In this document: piece by piece, positions 35,901 to 43,974 of the stretch | How positions within the stretch are numbered: the stretch's first letter is position 1 | Layout of the letters: every line of letters starts with the position of its first letter | NCBI RefSeq assembly: GCF_036077095.1 | Contig: NZ_CP107960.1 | Coordinates: 5,456,001-5,520,000, forward strand | Direction: 5' to 3' | From: Streptomyces sp. NBC_00376 | GTDB taxonomy: Bacteria; Actinomycetota; Actinomycetes; Streptomycetales; Streptomycetaceae | DNA: 64,000 nt | Program-made: the position numbers and the translations under genes | Notes under the pieces: generated by a model | Database searches by the model: none | Told to the model about the DNA's origin: nothing | Seen by the model: only the letters and a program-made list of their open reading frames with translations

Positions 35901-36219
35901 TCAGTCCCATGGACGAGGGGCGCCTGTCACCGGCGAGCGGTGCACCGGTGTCGGGGACGGCCTCCTCCACGTCCCTGCCGCCTCGGACGAGGGGACTGGC
36001 GTCGGAGCCGTCGTCCTCGGAGGCGTCGTCGCGGAGCGCGTCCGAGGCCTCTTCGTCCGCGGGACGTGGGAACAGCACCCCGATCGGGTAGGTCGTGATC
36101 GGGGGATCCTGCGTCAGGATCTCGTCGGGAGCCCCAGGACCCAGCAGATCCTGCCGGAGCTGCGCGACGAGCCCCTCGCGCACCGCGTAGTGAGCGGAAT
36201 GCACGTTGTCGTCCTTCAT
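32989..36219 (-). CDS. drmA: DISARM helicase DrmA
   Basis: 1076 residues. Residues 460-480 hold the Walker A (WFPTGGGKTEAYLGLIAF), residues 667-671 the QDELH motif II, and a zinc-ribbon pair (CPWCG, later CPDTWC) lies between. Helicase C motifs are in residues 870-960 (ISVGVDVDRLGLMAVMGQPQ and QATSRVGRRHPG). The 440 N-terminal residues are the DrmA-specific part. In DISARM, DrmA with DrmB binds and restricts incoming unmethylated DNA. Starts with ATG overlapping the upstream UvrD-type gene by 4 bp and ends 4 bp into drmB. Confidence 0.92.
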   Translation of the reverse strand: MKDDNVHSAHYAVREGLVAQLRQDLLGPGAPDEILTQDPPITTYPIGVLFPRPADEEASDALRDDASEDDGSDASPLVRGGRDVEEAVPDTGAPLAGDRRPSSMGLTFAVDPAVSSSIVVHAGAAAYDPVDPQGRTITAKRAEARSTSEQNEHWRRRVLDLRPVTIDVTDPRTHRPDPLDTDGDVNIEVLVRPASASTGTVTVTVTLINSKKVGERELQDAFCLYQPRLTVTTPSGATAFVERPADRRANDPEVAASRLLHRHAPTFAMGHGCAADWDWTPPPVGAPNTKRAETACVRTEFVPAREVLLTDSNPDIDDSALTMHGLATLPETEVLAALNGLMSGYAEWIDRKEAEADAFAGTAHEPPAREQIEQCRTALGRMRHGIRVLGTQPDAMRAFRLANRAMAQQRSRSEWVRNGRDGTPDETLGRWRPFQVSFMLLCLEGIVDPDHEDREVADLLWFPTGGGKTEAYLGLIAFTTFLRRIRLGERGAGVTVLMRYTLRLLTLQQFERAAALICAMERVRLGDERTLGTEPISIGMWVGQSATPNKLSVAEESLNELRKGKQLQEKNPVQLHACPWCGTRLDAFQYEVDEDARRMHVRCPDTWCDFHAGLPVHLVDEAVYDARPTLVIATVDKFAAMPWREQTAALFNRDRTDGTPPPELIVQDELHLISGPLGTLTGLYETAVDLLADSPKVIASTATIRRASRQGKALFDREVSQFPPAGLDARDSWFAVETPRERKASRQYVGLLTPSTSQSSLLIRTYATLLHQAARADTTEEVRDAYWTLVGYFNSLRLLAAAELQVHDDVDAYLAYLAERDGSEQRKILEQTELTSRANSSEVPTRLKQIEQRLPHPDVVDVLLATNMISVGVDVDRLGLMAVMGQPQTTAEYIQATSRVGRRHPGLVAVMLNSARSRDRSHYESFQHFHSALYREVESTSVTPFSSRSRERGLHAVVVALARILIPAARPNDGAGRIDEFRDDLEHIVRTALLARVGEVDKDEYRATADAFDEFVDWWADEAAAHGGLTYEPKRGRRTPSLLRSFDDEKNEEAWPTLWSLRDVDAESALFMEATR

Positions 36220-38129
36220 CGGCCTTGTTCCTCCTGGGAGTTCTTCCTGACTCGCCTGTAGCGCCCGAGTCCCGACAGGCGCGGCACCATCCAGATTCCG
36301 TGATCACCGAGTCCGGCGCGCGCGCCCGATGCCGTGCTGCCGGCCACGCTCTCCAAGCAGTCCACCCTGAACCCGGTGATCGAAACAGGCCAGTTGATGT
36401 CCCATGTCTTGTTGATCTTCAAGGACGCGTACAGGTCCTTGCGGAACTGCTCCGACACCACCGCGATCGGCCGGTCCTCGTGGAGGACCGTGTACGGGGG
36501 GCTCTGGTCGGCGGCGACGGGCAGCTCGTGCTGGGCCCGGAGAACCAGCTCGTCGCCGGGGGAGACCGACGAGGTCAGATAGTCCTGGACCGCTCCGGCA
36601 TCGTCCGAGAACCCGTCCGTGCCCGGCGGGTGCTCGCGGCACACATCCCGCCCCGTGGCCGCGATGCCGTCGCGGATGTAGGACTTCCAGCCCCCGAGGT
36701 ACCAGCGGTCGGTCGCGCGGTCCTTGCGGATGAGCGCCGTGTCCGGTGCGGCGATACGGAACAGGTCGTCCCGGGAGCGGGTCATCGCGACATAGAGCGC
36801 CCTGGCCTCGGCCGCCGGATCCACGTGGCTGTGCTGCTTGCGCAGCTCGGCCATCGGCGCGGGCTCGACCACGATCACGCGGTCGAATTCGAGCCCCTTG
36901 GCCCGGTGCACCGTCGACACCACCAGATCGGCGGGTTCGACGGCGGCGAGATCGTCGGGGAAACGTCCCTCGGCGACCAGTCGGCGCACGGCCGGAACAT
37001 CGAGGAACCCACGTGGCCCGCGTGCCGCACCGCGCAGAGAACGCCAGATCCGTGCGCGATCGCCGACCGGCGGTGTCGGGCATTCGGAAAGAAGCGCCTG
37101 GAAACGCTCCTCGGCCAGGGTGGTGGATCCCGTCCCGCGCAGCACGGAGGCGACCCACGCGGGAACGGGACGATCCTGGAGGGCCCGCTGCATCCAGTGT
37201 TCCGCCCCCAGGGAGAACAGCGCGTCCGAAAGCACCAACGCCTGCCGGTTGTCCCTGCACAGGATCGCGCACGTACCGGGATACTCCCGCAGCGAGCTGA
37301 TGGTGAAAGGGTCCTCCGGGGCGCCGAAATCCGGGCACGAGCGCAGGAGATCGACCAACTTGCGGTGGAACTCCTCTCCAGCCGCGTCCGATTCCGCCGA
37401 CTCGGACGGCAGTCCCTGCAGCGCACCGCCGAGAGACAGAGCGGTACGCGCTTCGTCGGTGCGGGCCCGGAAGTTGGTGGAGAGATGCAACTCGACCAGG
37501 TCGTCCACGAAGGACGCGCGCAACCAGTCGAAGAAGTAGTTCGTCTCCGCGGCACGGGCGTCCTCGTCGGACACCTGGAACCCGAAGATCGCCTGCGCCC
37601 CGTCGCCCACCACCGTGAAGCCGCAGCTGTCCTGGAACCGATCGATCAGCGTCTCCACCATGTCCCTGCGGTCGCCCACCAGGTCCTGGACCTCGTCGAT
37701 CACCACATGCGCGGGAGCGCCCTGCTCTCCGGCCTCGACCGCCCCGCGGAGGATGGCTTCCGTGGTCTCCCTGATCCGCTCGTCGAACCGGAGCCCGCTC
37801 CAGTCACGGTCCGGCTGCTCGCTCCGCAGCACGGAGTACGCCCAGGAGTCGAAGGTCTGGACCCTGACCCGACGGGCCCGGCGCGCGTGGAGTGCGATCC
37901 GCTCGCGCAACTCCCGGACCGCGGCCCGGGAGAAACTGAGGACCAGGATCTCGCCGGCTTCGAGCGCCGCCTCCTCGTCGCCCACGAGGGCATCGAGGCG
38001 ACGGACGAGCGTGTGCGTCTTGCCCGCACCCGCGCCCGCGGTGACCAGCAGCCGGGCGTCCCACGGCTGGTCGACCACCGCCTGCTGCTCTGCCGTGAGG
38101 GGCGGGCTGCCGAGGTAGGCGTCGCTCAC
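36216..38129 (-). CDS. UvrD/PcrA-type superfamily 1 helicase
   Basis: 637 residues from GTG 38129, overlapping the preceding gene by 4 bp (GTGA). Motifs: AGAGAGKTHT (31-40), then a UvrD-type DEVQD box (HVVIDEVQDLVGD), NFRARTDEAR, VSTVHRAKGLEFDRVIVVEP and ALYVAMTRSRDDLF. All helicase motifs look complete. It is not a plain UvrD: the C-terminal 170 residues, after the helicase motifs, are unrecognised and could bind DNA or partners. It is locked between the sacsin-type ATPase/helicase and drmA in one operon. Confidence 0.9.
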   Translation of the reverse strand: MSDAYLGSPPLTAEQQAVVDQPWDARLLVTAGAGAGKTHTLVRRLDALVGDEEAALEAGEILVLSFSRAAVRELRERIALHARRARRVRVQTFDSWAYSVLRSEQPDRDWSGLRFDERIRETTEAILRGAVEAGEQGAPAHVVIDEVQDLVGDRRDMVETLIDRFQDSCGFTVVGDGAQAIFGFQVSDEDARAAETNYFFDWLRASFVDDLVELHLSTNFRARTDEARTALSLGGALQGLPSESAESDAAGEEFHRKLVDLLRSCPDFGAPEDPFTISSLREYPGTCAILCRDNRQALVLSDALFSLGAEHWMQRALQDRPVPAWVASVLRGTGSTTLAEERFQALLSECPTPPVGDRARIWRSLRGAARGPRGFLDVPAVRRLVAEGRFPDDLAAVEPADLVVSTVHRAKGLEFDRVIVVEPAPMAELRKQHSHVDPAAEARALYVAMTRSRDDLFRIAAPDTALIRKDRATDRWYLGGWKSYIRDGIAATGRDVCREHPPGTDGFSDDAGAVQDYLTSSVSPGDELVLRAQHELPVAADQSPPYTVLHEDRPIAVVSEQFRKDLYASLKINKTWDINWPVSITGFRVDCLESVAGSTASGARAGLGDHGIWMVPRLSGLGRYRRVRKNSQEEQGR

Positions 38130-41100
38130 TTCGCCCTCCACAGGTGCTCGAACTGCGTGAAAGCGAGCGCCTTGTCGTAGTTGGTGATGTTGTCCCGGAC
38201 ATTGAGGATCAAGCAGGTCTCCTTGCCTCCGTTGCCGGGGCCGCGCAGACCGCGACCGATCATCTGCTGGTAGACGTTCGGACTGTAGGTGGGACGCGTG
38301 ATGACGACCGCGCGGGTGGCCGGGGCGTCGAACCCCTGGGTCAGGACGCCGTAGTTCGTGAGTACCCGGACCCGCCCCCGGCGGAAGTCGTCGATGCTCT
38401 TCCTGCGTTCGCCGGGGGATGTGGTCGAGTCCACCGAAGCAGCGGTGATGTCCAGGTCCTTGAGCTTGGCGGCGAGGAACTTGGCGTGGTCCACGGACGT
38501 GGCGAAGACCAGCACGGGCCAGTCGGCCGGCATGTTTCCGATCTGTTCCAGGATCCGGTTGTTGCGGTCCTGGTCCTCGGCCAGACGTTTCTCGGCGGCT
38601 TTCGAAAGCAGGCTCATCTGATCGGCCTGTTCCTTCTCCACACTGGTCAGCACGATGGTGCCACCCAATAGTTCCTTGTGGGTGACCCGGGCCAGCATGC
38701 CGAGATCTTGGAGCTCGGCGTACGCGTCCCCCGACGGGAAGACCCCGTCGTCGAGCCGCTGTGCACCGAAGCGCTGGACCAGACGCCTGGTCTCCTCGTC
38801 GTTGGTGTTGCGGAAGGGGGTGGCGGTGAGTCCGAGGAGGTGGCGTTGCGTCTCGCGGGCGGTCAGACCCAGGTGGGCCAGGATCTCCGTGTACTGGGGA
38901 GAGATGGCGACGTGCGCCTCGTCCACGATGACGAGGCAGGCCGACCTGAGCCAGGCATACCCTTCCGTGCCCAGGCAGTTGCGCAGCTTCGCGTCCGTCG
39001 CGACCACGAGGTGAGGGCGGTCGCGGACGGGCCCGGCCTCGTTGGTCGTCCAGAGCCTGCTGATCGTCAGGGGAGACTCGGCGCCCACCTTCGACCAGAC
39101 GAAACTCCAGCTCTGGACCGCCTGCTCGCACAGTTCCTCGGTCTGGGCGATCCAGAGGATGGGACCGGCCAGCTCTCCGACCTGCTTGATCCAGCGGATG
39201 ACGGCTTCCGCGGCGACCCGGGTCTTGCCGGCGCCGGTGGGCAACGAGAGCATCCCGCGCTGCGGTGTGAATCGGTCGAGCATCGCGAAGACCTTCGTCG
39301 CGAGGCGCTCCTGGTAGTCGTGCAGGCGAGGGAACTCCGTCGGGCCAGCGACCTCGACCCTCGGCGGGAGCGAAGGAGCCCTGGCACCCGCGAAGGAGTC
39401 GGGGAACCCGAACTCGGAGACGAACTTCACCGCGGGCGAGGAACCGGTGAAACTCGACGGCGCCTGGCCGGGGAACGCCGCCAGGAGGTCTTTGGCATGC
39501 GTCTGCAGGACGCCGTCGCCGTGCGCGTTGTACGCCATGCGGGCGATGCGACGGGCGGACGGTTCGACGCCGCCGAGCTCGGCACGTTCGCTCTCCAACA
39601 GCCCCGGGGGCAGTCCCTCGCGGAGTGCGGTCGCACCGATGAGGAGCTCCAGCTTCTCCTCGACGCTCTGCGCATCCCGGACCCGGCGCAGGGAAGCCTG
39701 CAACTGCTGGTCCGCCTCCTCACGTTCCTGGGCATCGAGGACGGCCTTGCACCCGGACTCCCCCAGACCCCAACGCAGCTCCTTGTCGACGGCCATCAGC
39801 GCGGCGAGCCGGCTCTCGGGTTCGAGGACGAGGACGGTGGTGCCCTGGAGCGCGCTGCTGAGCGGAGTGGCCCGGGTTCCCTGAGGCGTGCGGGTCAACT
39901 CCTCCAGTTCCGAGCAGCGCAGCAGTCTGTAGTTGTTGATCGAATTGCCCTTGCGCCGGCGAAGCGTCGGGAACTCGTCGTGCAGGGACGTGGGTTCACC
40001 GATCCCCACGTGCCGGTTTTCCTTGCTGATGACATCGGCGTAGCGGAGCATCCCCCACGTCTTGACCAGCAGCGCGGCATCCTCCGCGTTGCCCGCGAAC
40101 AGCGCCGGGAGCTGTTCGGCGCGAAGCGCCCGGTACTCCGCGTCGGTGGCGGCCACCGCGATCTCGTGATCCTCGCGGCCGGACCACTCGGACCCCACCC
40201 TGCAACGGGTGAGCTCACCCTCCGGGAAGTCCACCTCCAGGCGGGTCAGCATCACGTAGGTGCGTCCGACGAAGGTGTCGTCGTCGCTGCTTCCGAGCTG
40301 TTCGAGAAGCCGGTCCCACTGGTTCCTGGGGACGTCGTCCACCAGGACCGGCAGATGCAGCTTGCGTGCCTTCTCCGCACTGATGTCGGCCACGGGAAGG
40401 ACATCGGCGTAGGCGTGGAGCTGTGGACCCACAGCGCTGGAGAGCGGGACGACGCCCTGCGAGGTGGGAACCCTGCCATGGCGTACGAGCATCCAGCGCA
40501 GGGGCGAGTAGATCGCCTTGCGAGTGGAGACCTGGGCGCCGAACTGCATGGTCCAGGTGTCGATGACGCTCGCGTCCGGCAACGCCTTGACGAAGGCGGC
40601 CCTTCCTTCGTCGGACAGCAGCTCCAGGAGGTGCAGCGGCCCGCCGACGGGGGAGCCGTCCAGCTTGAGCCGCTGGATGGAGGGGCGGCCCGCGCTGCTG
40701 CTCAGCGTCTTGCAGTAGCTGTCGAAAATGGCCGTGCGGTACTCGTCGAACCACTGTTCCGTCGAGGGGCGGTGCCCGGAGGTCGGTACCGGGCGCAGGC
40801 CGAAGTCGTGGAAGACCATCCTGTCGTCGGAGTGGAACTCCAGGTCCACGGCGATCGAACCGTCCCGGGATCCGTTGCCGGGAACGACCGGCCCCGGCAA
40901 CAGGCAGTCCTCCATGCGGTGGAAGCGACCGTCCACGGTGCGCACGAACAGCGTCGTCAGGGGATCGGGGACGCGGGCGCGGATCTCTCCGCTGACCTGG
41001 CTGCCACCCGCGCTGTGGAACAGTTCCCAGAAGCGGGTCCAGTCCTGCGGGCCGTAGCCGCCGAAGCCCTGCTCCAGGACGCCGATGAAGCGGCCTCGGG

Positions 41101-42898
41101 AGTCCGCTTCCTGGATGCCGATCTCGGTGAGATCGCTGATCAGGGACTCGTCCTCGGACAGTCTCCGGTCGACGTAGGTCGTACCGTCCCGCAGGCCGTC
41201 CTGAACCGTGCGGCGGAAGACCTTGCCGACGACCGCGGGCACGAACCCGCTCTCCTCGGTCAGCACGATGCGTGCCGAGCGGGCCTCGGCGGCGAAGGGA
41301 GATGCTTCCCGGACCATCGCGGCGAGGATCCGGATCGCGACGGCGGAGGCCTCGGCCGTACCGGACGACACGAGCGCCTCCAGCCATTCCCGTACCGTCG
41401 CACGCCCCTGCTTGGTCTCTTCGAGGATGTGCCCGACCTTGCCGGCACGGAACTCGGCGGCCTCCACCGAGGGGTGGATCCAGTTCGACGGCCGCCCCGG
41501 ACAGGCGTTCCACATGCGGAGCCATTCGAGCTTGAGCGGCAGCTTGTTGCGCAGGGGAGCGGGGTGGATCCTCAGATCCCGGGGGGTCCGCAGGATGCCG
41601 TCCTGATCCGGGAGGGACGGAAGCTGTGCCGCCAACTTCCAGATCTGCTCGGTCAGATACCTGTCGGCCCAGTTCAGGGTCTCCGATTCCCTGGTCCGGC
41701 CGGGAAGCAGGGGAAGGTACGCGCCCGGGTCCTCGGCCGGGGCCAGCTGCGGCAGCGACTCGACCACCAGCCGTGCCGCCACCTGGATGATCTCCTGGTT
41801 GAACGGACTGGAGTCCAGGAGGTTCTGTCGATCCTCATTCGTCTTCCACGCGCCGTTGAGGGCACCGCTCAATGTCATGGGGTACTTCGTCGGGAAGAAC
41901 GACCAGAACTCGCCGCGGCCCTTGGGGGCGACGAGCACGGTGTCGCCCGTGTAGTCCGGAACGGCCCAGGAGATGTCGATCGTCCCGCGGTCGTGCATCT
42001 CGCCGGCGCTCGCGCGGGCCTTCTCGGTGGGGCTGTGGGCGTGCGTGAAGACCTTCCAGGTCGAGCGCGATTCCGGCTTGCCCGTTCGCGTCTCGTTGAT
42101 GGTGTGGTGGGAGCCCTCGTGGTCGACCGTGATCTCACGGCGGACCGGCGGCATGGCGCGGGTGTCCTCCAGGACCACCGTCCCGACGTGGTGGGAGAAG
42201 AGCTGGAACCGTGCGGGGAACTCCTGCCGGGCCTCGCCCCTGTCCGTGGAGGCGTGCATGTCGTGACCGAGCCGCTCCGCCGCCCCCGGCAGCAGGGGGA
42301 GCCGGACGACGGTGGTCGCCCAGCCGAGCAGGGCGTCGAGGACGGAATCCTCCATGCGCTCCTTCGCGGCGTCCAGCGGACGGGCCATGCGCAGCACGGG
42401 TGCCTCGAACGTCTCGTCCGGTGCGGTCCCGCGCGCCTTCCGGATCTCCTCGTACGACCATGCCCGGTCGAATCCGAACGAGCCGGACGTGCTGAAGAAC
42501 TGAGGGGTGTCCGTCACGGCCAGGATCGATTTCACGCCGACCCCGAAGCGCCCGATCTGCCCCCCACGCTTTTTCGACACACTCATCCGGAGAATGGTCT
42601 CCGCGCCTTCGGGCGTGACGGCCGTTCCCTCGTTGGCGCAGTAGAGATGGGTCCTCGTGAGGACGACATGAACCCTCCCGCCGGGGGATTCGGCGATCTC
42701 GTCGGCGGCATTCTGCACCAACTCGAACAACTGGCGGTCCCCGTACCCGCCTTGAGTGATCCGCCGCTCACCGTTGGCATGCTCCAGGATCAGCCCCGGG
42801 TCCACGCGGTATGTCTCCAGCACGCGCGTCGACTGTTCGACGATCTTGCGGATGACGGGCGAGGTGCCCGAACTGCCCGTCGCATCGGGGTGGTTCAA
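38126..42898 (-). CDS. Sacsin/Hsp90-type ATPase fused to a DEAH superfamily 2 helicase
   Basis: 1590 residues from TTG 42898 (no in-frame ATG or GTG before the conserved core). Residues 15-140 form a sacsin-like GHKL ATPase: LFELVQNAADEI (N-box) and GRFGVGVKSILAV (G-box). A long middle of about 1000 residues resembles no family I know. Residues about 1190-1590 are a helicase: SLPTGAGKT, VIVDEAH, LTATPFRN and QMIGRGLRG. Opposite the gene, a 1414-codon open frame is antisense. It heads the four overlapping genes after a 112-bp gap from the small charged gene. Probable NTP-driven DNA translocase of a defence complex. Confidence 0.85.
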   Translation of the reverse strand: MNHPDATGSSGTSPVIRKIVEQSTRVLETYRVDPGLILEHANGERRITQGGYGDRQLFELVQNAADEIAESPGGRVHVVLTRTHLYCANEGTAVTPEGAETILRMSVSKKRGGQIGRFGVGVKSILAVTDTPQFFSTSGSFGFDRAWSYEEIRKARGTAPDETFEAPVLRMARPLDAAKERMEDSVLDALLGWATTVVRLPLLPGAAERLGHDMHASTDRGEARQEFPARFQLFSHHVGTVVLEDTRAMPPVRREITVDHEGSHHTINETRTGKPESRSTWKVFTHAHSPTEKARASAGEMHDRGTIDISWAVPDYTGDTVLVAPKGRGEFWSFFPTKYPMTLSGALNGAWKTNEDRQNLLDSSPFNQEIIQVAARLVVESLPQLAPAEDPGAYLPLLPGRTRESETLNWADRYLTEQIWKLAAQLPSLPDQDGILRTPRDLRIHPAPLRNKLPLKLEWLRMWNACPGRPSNWIHPSVEAAEFRAGKVGHILEETKQGRATVREWLEALVSSGTAEASAVAIRILAAMVREASPFAAEARSARIVLTEESGFVPAVVGKVFRRTVQDGLRDGTTYVDRRLSEDESLISDLTEIGIQEADSRGRFIGVLEQGFGGYGPQDWTRFWELFHSAGGSQVSGEIRARVPDPLTTLFVRTVDGRFHRMEDCLLPGPVVPGNGSRDGSIAVDLEFHSDDRMVFHDFGLRPVPTSGHRPSTEQWFDEYRTAIFDSYCKTLSSSAGRPSIQRLKLDGSPVGGPLHLLELLSDEGRAAFVKALPDASVIDTWTMQFGAQVSTRKAIYSPLRWMLVRHGRVPTSQGVVPLSSAVGPQLHAYADVLPVADISAEKARKLHLPVLVDDVPRNQWDRLLEQLGSSDDDTFVGRTYVMLTRLEVDFPEGELTRCRVGSEWSGREDHEIAVAATDAEYRALRAEQLPALFAGNAEDAALLVKTWGMLRYADVISKENRHVGIGEPTSLHDEFPTLRRRKGNSINNYRLLRCSELEELTRTPQGTRATPLSSALQGTTVLVLEPESRLAALMAVDKELRWGLGESGCKAVLDAQEREEADQQLQASLRRVRDAQSVEEKLELLIGATALREGLPPGLLESERAELGGVEPSARRIARMAYNAHGDGVLQTHAKDLLAAFPGQAPSSFTGSSPAVKFVSEFGFPDSFAGARAPSLPPRVEVAGPTEFPRLHDYQERLATKVFAMLDRFTPQRGMLSLPTGAGKTRVAAEAVIRWIKQVGELAGPILWIAQTEELCEQAVQSWSFVWSKVGAESPLTISRLWTTNEAGPVRDRPHLVVATDAKLRNCLGTEGYAWLRSACLVIVDEAHVAISPQYTEILAHLGLTARETQRHLLGLTATPFRNTNDEETRRLVQRFGAQRLDDGVFPSGDAYAELQDLGMLARVTHKELLGGTIVLTSVEKEQADQMSLLSKAAEKRLAEDQDRNNRILEQIGNMPADWPVLVFATSVDHAKFLAAKLKDLDITAASVDSTTSPGERRKSIDDFRRGRVRVLTNYGVLTQGFDAPATRAVVITRPTYSPNVYQQMIGRGLRGPGNGGKETCLILNVRDNITNYDKALAFTQFEHLWRAK

Positions 42899-43010
42899 AG
42901 TGATCCCATTCCATTGCCGTGAACTGAGCGCGGAGAGCCGGGGCCGGCCGCTGCGGGGTGCGGCCGACCGACAAGTGAACGATAGACGTGGAGTCTGACG
43001 ATGTGTCGGG

Positions 43011-43361
43011 TCAGTCCAGTTCGAGGATGACGACGAGAACGACCCGAGGGCGCGCACGCGGGTACCGGCGGCGTCCCTGGCCCCTGTTCGGCGGGCGGGT
43101 CACGACGACCCGGGGGCGACGACGCGTGCGGAGGATGCGGCGGCGTGCTTCCCCGGACCGCGCGGAGGCGGTGGGCCCGTCCTGCGGCGGGGTGGACTTC
43201 GCGGCCCCGCGCTCGGCGTCCCGCCTGCGCCGGAGGGCATCGATGTAGGGGCGGGTCGTGCCGATGGCATCCAGGAACTCGGACCGCAGCCAGGGGTCCT
43301 CGGTGGAGTCGTACTGGTCGACGATGTCGAAATCGTCCCCGGACTCGGGGGATTCGGGCAT
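43011..43361 (-). CDS. Small acidic/basic protein at the head of the helicase operon
   Basis: 116 residues from ATG 43361, preceded by AGGGGT. The first 40 residues are acidic (ESPESGDDFDIVDQYDSTED) with WLRSEFLDAIGTTRPYIDAL helical. The remaining 70 are very basic and Arg-rich (RRRILRTRRRPRVVV), ending in a hydrophobic VVLVVILELD. No family recognised. It is 112 bp upstream of the sacsin-helicase start on the same strand, so it is probably the first gene of that operon. A DNA- or nucleoprotein-binding accessory is inference. Confidence 0.6.
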   Translation of the reverse strand: MPESPESGDDFDIVDQYDSTEDPWLRSEFLDAIGTTRPYIDALRRRRDAERGAAKSTPPQDGPTASARSGEARRRILRTRRRPRVVVTRPPNRGQGRRRYPRARPRVVLVVILELD

Positions 43362-43974
43362 GGTGGTACCCCTACTTCTCGCGAACATTTGCGCGTTGTC
43401 GGCTCGGGCGGTTTCGGAAGATGGCGCACGTGCAGAATGGCTGAATGCACACGGGGTGACGAGTGCGAATTCCGCGAAATGAATGAAGTTTCCGGGGTGG
43501 TGATGGTGAATTCGTGATGCGGATGGATCGAATCCCACTCCCGCCGCTTACGCAAGGAGTCGGGGGAATATTTTTTCTGTGCTGCGTGGCGGGCAAAAAA
43601 ACTGGTTCCGGTGTCCGGCATGCCGAATAAGGCCTCTTGAAATCGATGCCGATTCCAGGTGGCCAGGCTTTGCCCGCCTTGACCGTACACGACCATTTGC
43701 GAACGCCGCAAGAACGTTTCACCGCAGGTCTGCGAGCTTCACGGGGTGGGCAATTCGGGCCATCGGGGAAATTCTGGGTAATCGGTGCATTCTCGGACTT
43801 GGTTCGAATCCTGGGTGCTATGCGACATCTTTTTGATGGAGTGGCGGGAACCGTTCTGGGGCTCCAGGCGTGATGTCAATCAGGATTGTCATCCGGCCGG
43901 GCTCGTCAAATGGGCGTGTACGGTTGGCCCATGAGCAGCGCGGCAGCCGAGGAGTGGTGACGTTGGAGAGCGGC
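43362..43974. other. Divergent intergenic control region of the defence island
   Basis: 613 bp without a supportable gene, between the leftward helicase operon and the rightward XRE-ATPase operon. It is visibly more AT-rich than its surroundings, especially near 43480-43640. It must contain both promoters. A short open frame at 43637-43873 (+) was judged unlikely to be coding. Confidence 0.6.
43872..43893. promoter_or_regulatory. Imperfect palindrome, candidate XRE operator
   Basis: GATGTCAATC (43872-43881) and GATTGTCATC (43884-43893) form an inverted repeat matching at 9 of 10 positions with a 2-bp centre. It lies 82 bp before an XRE-domain gene, where XRE autoregulators often bind. Confidence 0.55.

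Noticed and set aside
38678..42922. 1414-codon open frame on the + strand
   Set aside because: It lies exactly antisense to the sacsin-ATPase/helicase and reads as a compositionally biased Arg/Gly/Val frame without motifs, as GC-rich antisense frames do.
43637..43873. 78-codon open frame in the divergent intergenic region
   Set aside because: No ribosome site, no family and poor codon bias; more likely chance in a regulatory region.
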